From: Symsagittifera roscoffensis
Lineage: Eukaryota > Xenacoelomorpha > Acoela > Convolutidae
Reading direction: 5' to 3'
Assembly (NCBI RefSeq): GCF_963678635.1
Contig: NC_087064.1
Span: 35,225,716 to 35,289,715 of the forward strand
Length of the DNA: 64,000 nucleotides
Shown here: positions 1-8,991 of the stretch, piece by piece
Layout: every line of letters starts with the position of its first letter
Numbering within the stretch: the stretch's first letter is position 1
Translations under genes and position numbers: made by a program
The notes under the pieces: generated by a model
Databases searched by the model: none
What the model was told of the DNA's origin: nothing
Seen by the model: only the letters and a program-made list of their open reading frames with translations

Positions 1-609
1 GCGCGTCGCTTGTCAATCACTTTGATGGCCACCTAAAAAAACTCTTTGAGGTCAAACTCATTAACTATTTCCCAAACTTATTCATAGTTTAACTAGTCGT
101 ACGGTTAACAAAAAGTTCTTCTAAAGATAATATTTATAAATTGTATCATTAGAGCGTCTTCAACTGACATCAATTCAATTGCATAAAATCAAACAGCTCT
201 TTGGGCATTCCTGTTACAGAATAACATTAGCTTGAGAAGCTTCGAGCAGTAAGATAAGTAAATTTATAACTGAATTCCAATTACCATGGGAATTTAAACA
301 ATTACGAACTTTTTCGCCCGTGACAGTATGCAGTCCTTCTCTCACTTTTGCAAATGACCCCTCCCCTAGCGTCTTGCCGAGCAAATAGTTGCCCACTCTC
401 TTCGTGTGGGGGTACTTCTCCAGCAACTCATTGGGCACATTTGTGATCTCCCGTGGCAGGGGTGACTCAGATGACCAGGGGCTGAGGTCTGCGAGGCAAG
501 TGAAGGCTCTCTTCGTATCAACAGAAGGATGAGAGATGGCCGGCGCTCCATTTTTCATCGTCATCAAGCCATTGTTATGTTGGATATTATTAGACTGAGT
601 AGTAGTCAT
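1..609 (-). CDS. HUNK: HUNK/MAK-V-like serine/threonine kinase, 5' end (exon 1 and start of exon 2)
   Basis: The N-terminus of an AMPK-related protein kinase; the gene runs off the left edge. Exon 1 codes from the ATG at 609 to 310 (100 codons). The donor GTTCGT follows GGC-GAA-AAA, the intron is 309-33, and exon 2 begins at 32 after a TTTTTAG acceptor, giving VAIKVIDKRRA. The joined protein has an ~58-aa polar leader, then KRVGNYLLGKTLGEGSF with the glycine-rich loop GxGxxxxV (GEGSFAKV), then VAIK with the ATP-binding lysine. The run KRVGxYLxGxxLGEGSFAKVREGL with TGEKVAIKVIDK is what I recall of vertebrate HUNK, more specific than generic MARK/AMPK kinases. The HRD and DFG motifs lie outside the window. 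The start is the first in-frame ATG; an upstream non-coding exon cannot be excluded. Kinase identity is very likely, HUNK orthology likely. Confidence 0.85.
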
Positions 610-1439
610 GTATAACCGGTTTCAGAAGTTCCTAAGAGGTATCAGTAGTATCCCGCTCCATTTAAAAAATGTATATGCTGGAAACCATCAACAGGATACT
701 TTGAATGAACCATCAGATATTTACTGATATTTAGTGGAGGCCCAAATAAAACGTAAAAGGTGGTTATTTGAAGATCAATTTCATTTATAAAGTACTGTAA
801 AAAGACGGAATTCTCATGCGCTAGAGAGAATTATTATGCAGATTTTTTTCGACTTCCATTCATATGATCTTTTGATTGCTACCATAAAACGCATTGACAT
901 GTGAATTGCAGATGTTTAGCCACAACAATACCAAATACAAACTGGTTGGTATATCTACTAGAGAAGTAGACATTGAAATGACACCGCTAAATTGTCTTTT
1001 GTTTTCAAAGAGGGGATGATCGATTTGAGTTTTCAAGCATCGGCATCTTTTGTTGAAATGTAAGAATCATGGAAACCACAAAAAAGAAGCACATTTAGTT
1101 AACGATAGACTGAATTCCGGACCATGGACAGTGACCTCCTTTTGATATTTTTAAACTTCAGAAGCAAATCAAATTTCAAATAATAAAACTTTGAAAACGA
1201 GAGTCTAAAAATAAAATGAAACAAGGAAAGCAGGTACTATAGTCTAAAAAAACTACGAAACACATCTTTTTATCTGAACAAAAAATGATAACTAAGGCAT
1301 ATTCGATAGTCATGCAGGCATAAAATAGGCAAAACTGGTCAACAGCGTAAAGAAAAATAACTAAAAAAACAAAAAATCTTAAAATTTTTTATTCCCAAAA
1401 CGGCGCTAATAAAAGCGTTAAAAACTTTTTTCGAACGGC

Positions 1440-1730
1440 TTAAATTAACTATAAAAAACTTTTTCCTCCTATTGTAAACCTGCAGCTTGCTGGTTTTATT
1501 CACACGAATTTAGACTAAAAATCAAAAAAATTTTGAACAAATTTTTCTCAATACTGGGTTAATTTTTGAAATAATTTAGAAGTCATAAGAATCACAACTA
1601 AAAGGATTTCACAATGATATATCACCTGAACCCTTCCGATTAGTATTTGCTGTAACTGATTTTAAGTGAAAACAAAAACTAAAAAAAAAACGAATACAAA
1701 ATTCCTCCCCATTTTAATGGCCAGAACAAA
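1440..1730 (-). repeat. Dispersed repeat family A, reversed diverged copy
   Basis: Read on the minus strand this begins TTTGTTCTGGCCATT, continues GGAGGAATTTTGTATTCG, and runs into a TTGAGAAAAATTTG segment. These match in order the start of the family-A copies at 27970, 56150 and 61990 (TGTTCCGACCA, then GAGGAACTTTGTATTCG). The other end is too diverged to place. No coding content. Confidence 0.5.
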
Positions 1731-2339
1731 CAAAAAACTTGGTTAAAAGAATTTGCGTACTGTTTCATTATCTGAGTTGTCTTGATGTTTCGCTTTTGTT
1801 AAAAATGAAAAAAAAATGGGTAGCAAAAAGTCCAAATCGATTCTACACAAATTCCGAGACGACTATGTTCAAGGTAATGATCAATTGGTTATATTTTTCT
1901 GGTTAAACATGTTTTGATTTCCAAACAACGTCAGTTTTGTATACTTATTGCATCTCTTTAAATTATCAGATAATTCAATTTAATTTTTGTTTTCCACACA
2001 AAATCAGGCATCAAAACATTTCGTCGAAAGAGTTCGAGTCATATATTTTATTCAAACACTTGCGGTCGTGATAAGTACTTTTTCCAAATTTCTATCATTT
2101 ATTTTTTTTTTTGATATTTTACGTAATATTTTTAAGTTGATTGGCTAGTTCAATTACTTCTACTGCTTAAAAGACAATAAAAAATTTAAAACAATAGATC
2201 AAAAAGCGCACAGTTTGGTGCTTGTCGGTCACTGGAATCCAGAGAAGAGTCTTTAAAAATGTTCAAAATTGTAGTAGATTCCGCAAAAAAATTCTTAGAT
2301 TTCGACTACAAATACCTGTAAGGTATTTCTTCAGAGCAT

Positions 2340-2665
2340 TAGTTTTGTCACGGACTCCGTAACAAGCGACGGACAATAGCTATTTGTTCCGTATTCCGCA
2401 ATTCAAAGCAAATTCCGCAAATTGTAAGCGGAGTCTTATAATTTAGGCAGATTTCAATACCTATTCCGGATTCAGCAGTGTTCGCAACAGATTCCGCTAA
2501 TAGTTCTGCGGATTCCGCAAATTCGCCTGTATTCGAAGCAATTTTGAGCAATAAAGTTTTTGATTATTTATTCGTGGAGTTCAAAAGATCAGAGAAAATC
2601 AACAAAAACTAGCAAGGTTGCGGCTTCCGGGTAAATTTTTTTTGCGTGTTGCAGAATCCGCTTAC
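2340..2665 (+). repeat. ATTCCGC-rich dispersed repeat, copy 1
   Basis: About 320 bp with recurring ATTCCGCAAAT-type words (GGATTCCGCAAATT, AGATTCCGCTAAT, CAATTCCGC). A second copy at 15170-15495 shares the same order of blocks: GCAAATTGTNAGCGGA, CCGGATTCAGCA, GCGGATTCCGCAAAT and a terminal CGAAATCCGCTT-like end. Identity is moderate, roughly 70% by eye. Probably an old non-autonomous element; ends and target duplications are not clear. Confidence 0.55.
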
Positions 2666-4439
2666 AATGGTTAGATACATGAAAAAATTTGAGCTAATTG
2701 TAAATTGAATTTAAAATTTATTTGCAAAGGTTATTCAAAGATTGAAATTTTACGCCTCAATTAAGCGGAGCTACTTGAAATTTTTAAAAAGGATTCTGTT
2801 TCCTTACATATTGCAGAAGTTTTGGAAATTTTTATTAGTTTTTCTTAGCGTTGTGCTTTGTTAAAATCATTCACATCTGCTTTTTTGATGCATAAAAAAC
2901 AAATAGTCGCTTGATGCTATATATTGATAAATTCTGAATGTATCTCAAACTGTTCTTACACCTAACATTTCCGATGCTGATTAAAATAATGTACAGTCTA
3001 TTCACTCTTTTTCTGGATACCAAGAAAAATGTTTTATTACCGCCAAAAAAAATTACCGCCAATTTTCCACGCAAAGCTAGGTCTACAGATAATTCTCAAA
3101 GTGGGTCAAAATTGTATCAAATTAACACCCCCTCAGTCGTAATTCCTTATTGCGGTGTCAAAAAAAGGTTTAAAATGTTTGATTAAGTCTAAATTCGTGC
3201 AAACAAAGTAGGCCTTATAAGTTTGTGCGAACAAGTAGGTCTCATAATAATAAAAATAAGCTTACTTAGGCAAAGAATTTAAGTGTTATTTCAAAAATAT
3301 ATAGATTTCGAAGCTTTTAGAAGCGTTTCATTGGCAATATAATTTTTTTTCAAAAACAGCGAAAATTTTTAAATTTTTGTTTGTTAATTTTTTCAAAACA
3401 ACTAATTTTTGTGCCCTTTTTATGTTATAAGCTTCAGACTTGTTCTTTTCATCTAGTCACACGCAAACAAAATGTGGCACAAACTTGGGACAAAATTATT
3501 TGAATTTTAGTTTTTTTTTGGTTGGAACTTTCTGGGCTTATTTCGTGTGACTATTCTGATTATGGCGTGCCATTCAAGCCAATCTAGCGTTTATTTGTGG
3601 TACCTGAATTTTCGTCAAAAAGAAGCCCAAATCCTTCGTTAATCGTAACAAAAAACATTTTTTGAGGCTAGGTACCCTGATTAACTGCTTCAAACATATG
3701 CAAGCAAGTTGAACAGCTCAGGCATTGTTTTCATAAATGTTTCTCATAAACCAGGTGTTTCACATTTGAACAATGTGTTCATATTTATACAGCGTAGATA
3801 AATGGCAAGTTTCATTATAATTTAGCTTGAATTTCGTATCAGTCAAACGAGGAGCTTAATTTTTGAATGAACATAGTTAGGACAATTGATATCTCGATTC
3901 CAAATCTACAAGACCAATTTTGTGAAGTTTCTGGTGAATGGAAGAAATACAAAGCCTCTGAACGGGGAGTGGTCAATAGCTCGAACCAAAATTTAGTAAG
4001 TTTCCAAATCATTCAACGAAACAACGTGATTATTGTAACAATTATGGAATCAAAATTTTTCAAACAGAGGCAAAGCGGAGCTTCGCATCACTTGCGATAC
4101 CTAAAAACATAAATATTAAAAAATCGAAAATGTAAAAACAGTTTTCGCAAGTTCGAATTTTGAATAATAAGTTAGCAACGGAATAAAATTTACGAAGCTG
4201 AAACAAAGCCGACAATTTTTTAGCATACATCAGTTGAGCCAAAAAAATCAAGTTCTCTATGAGATTACAATAAATAAGCTTTTGTAACTATACTCAAAAC
4301 GAAAATGCGCAGGAAAAGCGCAGGAAAATTCGTAATTTGGCAACTAAGCCGTCAAAACTTAAGCAAACAAACGAAAACCCGGCAATTCAATTTTTACCTG
4401 AAAATAGTTTTATAATTTAGTTTTATACTGAAAAACACA

Positions 4440-4545
4440 AAGTCCCACCGGGACTGGAACCTCAAATCTTAAGTTACAAAGGCAATCACGTTGCCTCAAG
4501 ACCAAGTGGAAACAAACCTGGAAGTTTTCAGTGTTCAATAAGAAA
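4440..4545 (-). repeat. tRNA-derived SINE-like element, copy 1
   Basis: On the minus strand it reads GAGGCAACGTGATTGCCTTTG, then a B-box-like GGTTCCAGTCCC, then a GGTGGGACTTTG end. Two related copies occur at 21670-21770 and 22680-22775 (both minus), the former with a near-perfect B box, GGTTCGAATCT. No intact cloverleaf or CCA end, so a SINE or tRNA relic rather than a functional tRNA. Confidence 0.45.
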
Positions 4546-4974
4546 TCAAGCAAGAAAAGCTATTAAGTTCTGTAAGAAAGAATTTCTACGCGAAAAAAGC
4601 CTAGTTCCGATTACAAGACACTTGCTCTTGTAAAGGTAAATATCGACCTTCAATGACTTAGAATACTTTTTTTAAATTTTGAAGTACATGACAAGATTTT
4701 GTTTCATTTTTGTTTTTGTTTTTTCGTTTTTCTGTTTTTGAGAAAAAAAATCAACATATTTTTACTAACTCTTCCTCATCAATTCATGTCTTACTTAATC
4801 AAACAAGAGTGCTCGCTAATCACAGCAAAACTGTGAAGGTTCCGACTGTCCTTTAACAAGTTTCGAATAGTTTATGGTAATGAGTTGAGACTATATGAAT
4901 ATATAGGAATGAAATGTATATGAAAATGATGAATTAAAAATACTAATTAGCTTGCCTCAATTTTAATGTGCATG

Positions 4975-5055
4975 GTAGAGACAAGTTGGTATAGTGGTGA
5001 GCGTGACCCCGCTGAGAAAACGAAGATCCAGGGATCGAGCACCCACACCGAAATT
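4975..5055 (+). repeat. tRNA-like sequence (SINE head or tRNA pseudogene)
   Basis: TGGTATAGTGG at 4987-4997 fits the pol III A box (TRGYNNARNGG) exactly and is the D-arm of Asp/Glu-type tRNAs. A weaker B box, GGATCGAGCA, lies at about 5032-5041. The predicted acceptor stem and anticodon arm do not pair well, so I call it a pseudogene or SINE head. It is a different family from the three minus-strand SINE-like copies. Confidence 0.45.
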
Positions 5056-5705
5056 GTTCGCTTAAAAATTGGTCTGAATAAAAAATCGGCCTTAGTAATT
5101 CGGAACAAAAAGACAATTTCACTGATTCTTTTCCGCTCGTTTCGATTTACTGATACATAGATTTACTGACCAACCATCCTTTTCTTTCAATTGCAGCCTA
5201 CAGAGTACAGACCGTTGGAAGGTGTTAATGAACTAAAAAAATAGAATATGAACCTTTATAGAAAAAAATTTAAATCGCCAAAACGAAAAATTAAGTTCAA
5301 AAGTAATTTTTGTTCAGTGAAAGAAAAACAAACAGAAAGCCACACATCCTAAAGAAGAGAAAATTCATTTGGTCCGTTAGCAATTTAGGGAAAATTCTAT
5401 GGGAGATTTGCATTAAGCTTTGCAAAAAAAACTATTCGGTACGGTGTTAATATCCTAAGTTTTTCACCAGTTTTCTAAAGCAAAATAGTTGGTGTGAAAC
5501 GCTATATATCAGGTGTCGAAATGATATCAATTGTGCCTGTTTTTTTTACAACTCTCCCAATATTTGATCAAATATACTAGTTATATTTTTATTGGCTTAA
5601 CAAATAATTCAATCTTAAAATTATTTATATAACAAAACATAATAGAACACGGGTTCGGTCAAAGTGAATTTTCATATCAGCAATCATCTATGTAGGGATC
5701 CTTTT

Positions 5706-6575
5706 TTAGTTCCACCCTTTCCACATAAACGAGTTTACTATTCCAAATCTTCTCTGGTTTGGCTTGGGAATCCTCTGGGCGTCGACTGCTTCTGAGCACC
5801 GGTTCAGTCGATCAGTGAGAGTTGCCAATTGCAGTGCAGACATCGGCTTTTGGTTCACTCTTCGGATGCTGGGCAAAGTGTCTCTGGACCTAGAAGAGTG
5901 GCTGCTCTTAGGAGTGGTCAATCGTATTACTAAGTCGCTGATTCTTTGAGCATCCATCGGTTGTTGTCCGAGCGGCATAATCCGACTATCACTGTCCCGT
6001 TCTCGCCAATCATTTGCCGACATTCCTCGATTGTGTGATGAGTCATTGCCTCCGGCGGTTTTTCCCCGTCGCGTTCCGACTGAAGAGGCGAGTCGGTGTA
6101 TGGACGAAGCCAATTCATCAGCTGTCATTGGTTTTGTCCCTTTAAAAGGCGTAGCTCTGCGGTTTGATCCACTGTCTTCGTATAAGTTGCTGGAGAATCT
6201 GGACCCTCTTTGAACAAAAAAGTAATCAAAAAAAATCGAACCATTTACGTGCTAAAAAAACAATCATCATATTTTGTCTCTCCTTCAGCTTCCTTTTGAC
6301 TTTATTCATTTTTGGCTTTTTTCAATGAAACTCAATTAAAATGTTCAAAATTAGTTTAATCATATTGCTTCTTGAAATCTTTGGCGTACTGACCTTGTGA
6401 CGGATCTAGTGATTGGTCTGGACTCCCTAGACAAGAACGCAGAGTACCCTTCCCCTTCCCCCTCCCATGCTCCAAATGCATCATGTTCTTCTGAATTGGA
6501 CTGGTTGTCTGTGTCGTAGATGGAGTCGTGATCCGAGGTGGCGAATCTCATCTGTCTCCTACCTCCTCCCGCAGT
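5706..6575 (-). CDS. Unrecognised protein gene, last two coding exons
   Basis: Two spliced exons of an unidentified gene. The penultimate exon (6575-6394) follows a pyrimidine-rich TTTTTCTGTTCATCAG acceptor and ends at donor AAG/GTCAGT. The last exon (6207-5706) follows TTTTTTGTTCAAAG and ends in TAA. The split codon AG|A keeps the frame, giving ...RSVTRGSRFSSNLYEDSG.... The protein is polar and Ser/Arg-rich. The last exon carries three copies of a short helical motif, KPMTADELASSIHRLAS, QPMDAQRISDLVIRLTT and KPMSALQLATLTDRLNR (consensus xPMxAxxLxxLxxRLxx), ending FMWKGWN. I do not recognise the family. An acidic patch (EGEGEG) lies in the penultimate exon. A further exon at 27560-27880 on the same strand may belong to it, but phases do not allow direct joining, so at least one exon between would be needed. 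Confidence 0.7.
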
Positions 6576-6954
6576 CTGATGAACAGAAAAAGCCGCGATA
6601 CTACTTCAGTTACGACAAATGATTGGCTTGAATTGGATGTTTGACTCAAAATATTGACGCGCAATCAATCTGATAAAAAACTATCTCTCAACACCTCAAT
6701 ACCCTTCAATGGTACCAAGTATCGAGTTCCCTCTAAGTAGAAAATTATGGCTGGACCGGCGATTTTCAAGTAAAGTCCACAGGCAGTACATCAAATTAAA
6801 TTCAAATTTTTTGTCAAATGGACTATTTTTTACTGTTTTTTACTCAAAAACTCTTCCAATAAAGAACTTCTGAAACTTAACATTCCATCCAATGCCAGTT
6901 GAAGATATTTTTACGCCAACAAACCAGCAGCTACATATTTTTTTGTCACTGTTG

Positions 6955-7450
6955 TTAATTTTGCTGTTCGTTCCGACCATCGAAAATGGGGAAGCACTTT
7001 AGTCTTAGGCTGTGTTTCCCTTTTTCTTTTCGAACGATATTAAAAAAGTCCCAAAAATTTTTTCGGTTTCGAGTGTCAAGAACACCAGTTTGAAACTTTT
7101 GAATTCTCGTCCTATTTCGAGCGAACAAAGCGAGCAAGCATGCTTACTTATGCTTAATTTAGGCCCTTTACAATAGCTTATCTATCTTAATTTCAGTTTT
7201 ACTCGAGTGTAATTAGTTTTTGGAGTTTTAAAACCGCCATTTTGAGAATAAAAAACTTCAAAAAACTACGAAAATTGTTTATTAATTTGCTTATTTTACT
7301 ATGAATGTCGAATATACCTAATCTCCAGTTTTTTGTTGACCTCCTTTTATCACACCACGCCGAAAAAAGACAATAGTTTTTAAAAACTTTAATGTACTTT
7401 ACTAAGACTATGATCGGAACATTTTGTGCTACTTGCATAGTAACCGACTA
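6955..7450 (+). repeat. Dispersed repeat family A, short copy
   Basis: Begins with GTTCGTTCCGACCATCG, includes a GAGCGAACAAAGCGAGCAAG block, and ends with GATCGGAACATTTTGTGC followed by CTACTTGCATAG and CCGACTAATCC. The two ends carry an inverted GTTCCGACCA / TGGTCGGAAC pair, a short terminal inverted repeat. Other copies are at 27960-29370, 56121-57150, 61962-62990 (plus) and 57765-58225 (minus). The segment TTTTAGTCGTGATTTGAACG at 7543, just outside, also matches the family, so the copy may be rearranged. No coding capacity. Confidence 0.6.
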
Positions 7451-7823
7451 ATCCTTGTTGATTTTTTTGTGTGTTTTCCTTGCAAAAGCTGGCGCCATAA
7501 TATAACATCGGAAAGCGTTGAGTGTTATATCGTATTCAAGCCATTTTAGTCGTGATTTGAACGACATTCAAAAATTACAAAAATATTTTTAGGATCGAGA
7601 AGAATTGGCCTAAAATTTTAGATTTTTGGTCTAAGCTTGGGGAGAAAAGCGGGCAACAAATCTTATTATAACTAAAGCAAGACTATTATAGCTGGCTCAT
7701 CATATAACTACAGAATATGATGAGCCAGCGAATTTTTTTGGCGCCATCTTGGTAATGACAAATATGCCTATTTTACTACGGCTATAAAAGCGACGCTAAA
7801 TTGAAAAGCAATTTATTGCAACT
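7451..7823. other. Short AT-rich spacer before the LTR element
   Basis: No ORF of note. It holds a family-A-related fragment (7543-7570) and the perfect inverted repeat at 7691-7729. The last five bases, CAACT (7819-7823), are the left target-site duplication of the LTR retrotransposon. Confidence 0.7.
7691..7729. repeat. Perfect 15-bp inverted repeat (hairpin)
   Basis: GCTGGCTCATCATAT (7691-7705) and its exact complement ATATGATGAGCCAGC (7715-7729) flank a 9-base loop. No T tract or tRNA-like surroundings. It lies 95 bp left of the LTR element and may be the remnant of a small foldback element. Confidence 0.85.
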
Positions 7824-8080
7824 TGTCATACCGCTACTGCAGTAGCAGTATTTATTATACGTATGTACATCTAACCTCTGGTGCTCAATCATTAATTTAT
7901 GGTAGTCTCAAGGTCATACGTAAGTGTTGACACTGAGATTAAGCGAGAGATCAGAGTACTTAACAATGATCTATCTCTCAGTACATAAGAAACCAAGAAA
8001 AGAGAAAATCTAAATTCAATATTCAGAATACAGTATTGAATTACAACTTGTTTTCAATTGATATCGCAACGCATATCACA
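7824..8080 (+). repeat. 5' LTR of the 7.2-kb Ty3/gypsy element
   Basis: 257 bp, begins TGTCATACC and ends GCATATCACA. A 14-bp perfect palindrome, GCTACTGCAGTAGC, occupies 7833-7846. No base differs from the 3' LTR on reading both through. Polymerase II signals were not identified with confidence. Confidence 0.95.
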
Positions 8081-8991
8081 TGGCGCAGCCAGCAGGATTC
8101 GCAGCTCAAGACAACAGAACGGATATGGGAATTCCGGTATTTTGGGCATCAGCGAATCTAGACCCTCCGTGGCAATTCAAAATTTGGTTCGAACAATTTC
8201 TCATGGCGGTTACGGTCAAAGAAAATGTGAACCCAGAGATTATTTTGGAAGAACCAAAAGACATATTAGAGGAACCACCACCACGCCCGGAAATGCCCAG
8301 GGAAGGGGAGAACGAAGATGCGAGAAACGCTAGGATTCTTAGAGATAAATTAGCAAGCGACAGAGTAGTATTGGAGAACGAAGAAAGAAAAACAAGAGGC
8401 CCACGAGTCGGACACAATGTCTTCTACAACGAAGTACAAAAGAAACTGGTGTCACGGTTATTTCTATCTTTGGGCACAGAGGGAAAGAAGAGATTCCTAC
8501 AAAAGAATCCGCACGCAGAAATATCGAAAATGACGTTCAGAGAAATAACAGAGTTGGCAGAAGTCTCATTTCAAAAGGTAAAATGTGTAACATACGAAAG
8601 ATACAAGTTATTTACGAGAATGCAAGAATCTGGAGAATCGCTAGAATCATTCCACGCAGCATTAACTGCTCAAGCTGCTCGTTCAGAACTGGGGACATTG
8701 GAAAATGAAATAGTGCGAGACTTGTTCATCTCGAAAATGAAAAACATGACATTGCAGGACACGTTGACATTCGAAACTCTGAATCCAGAGGAAGTTCTAA
8801 AAAGGGCTATAAAATTCGAACATAGCAAGTTAACCACAATGGCATTTCAAAAGACTAATGCTGCGGCTACAGGAGGATCAAGTAGCAATTACACATCGGG
8901 TGTGAGAATAAAACAGGAACCTGTAATGGCAGTTCGAAATTTGGGGGGGAAAACCAAAACTCCAAATAGAAGAGAAACAAATAACAGATAG
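8080..8991 (+). CDS. gag: gag (capsid region) of the 7.2-kb element, ending at an in-frame TAG
   Basis: A 303-aa Gag. The start ATG at 8080-8082 uses the last base of the 5' LTR and the first two of the primer binding site, so there is no 5' leader between them. The middle (about residues 170-265: TYERYKLFTRMQESGESLESF, then ...LGTLENEIVRDLFISKM) matches the Ty3/gypsy retrotransposon Gag capsid region, where a 'Y..Y.F..R.Q..GES...F' pattern and 'G.L.....RD' are typical. It stops at TAG (8989-8991) before any zinc knuckle; the knuckles follow in the same frame after the stop. Gag would therefore lack nucleocapsid unless the TAG is read through. No earlier in-frame ATG is compatible with the LTR boundary. 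Confidence 0.85.
   Translation: MAQPAGFAAQDNRTDMGIPVFWASANLDPPWQFKIWFEQFLMAVTVKENVNPEIILEEPKDILEEPPPRPEMPREGENEDARNARILRDKLASDRVVLENEERKTRGPRVGHNVFYNEVQKKLVSRLFLSLGTEGKKRFLQKNPHAEISKMTFREITELAEVSFQKVKCVTYERYKLFTRMQESGESLESFHAALTAQAARSELGTLENEIVRDLFISKMKNMTLQDTLTFETLNPEEVLKRAIKFEHSKLTTMAFQKTNAAATGGSSSNYTSGVRIKQEPVMAVRNLGGKTKTPNRRETNNR
8081..8100 (+). promoter_or_regulatory. Primer binding site, probably tRNA-Ser
   Basis: TGGCGCAGCCAGCAGGATTC directly abuts the LTR. Complementarity to a recalled eukaryotic tRNA-Ser 3' end is good (TGGCGCAGTCGGCAGGATT would be exact), with two differences. The site lies inside the gag coding frame, because the gag ATG uses the last LTR base. Confidence 0.7.

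Larger units (their letters stand above)
610..5705. other. Intergenic, AT-rich, repeat relics only
   Basis: No convincing coding exon was seen on either strand. ORFs here are under 85 codons and have no recognisable domain. It contains a reversed family-A relic (about 1440-1730), one ATTCCGC-rich repeat copy (2340-2665), a fragment with the family-A GTGCGAACAA motif (3190-3260), a dispersed GCGGAGCTTCGCATCACTTG sequence at 4070-4105, and two tRNA-like SINE pieces listed separately. The HUNK promoter or 5' UTR is presumably within the first few hundred bases, but no core-promoter motif stands out. Confidence 0.6.

Noticed and set aside
4975-5055. Functional tRNA gene
   Set aside because: Good A box but weak B box and no consistent acceptor or anticodon stem; better explained as a SINE head or pseudogene.
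8106-8417. Minus-strand 103-codon ORF over gag
   Set aside because: Antisense of the gag coding region with no features.
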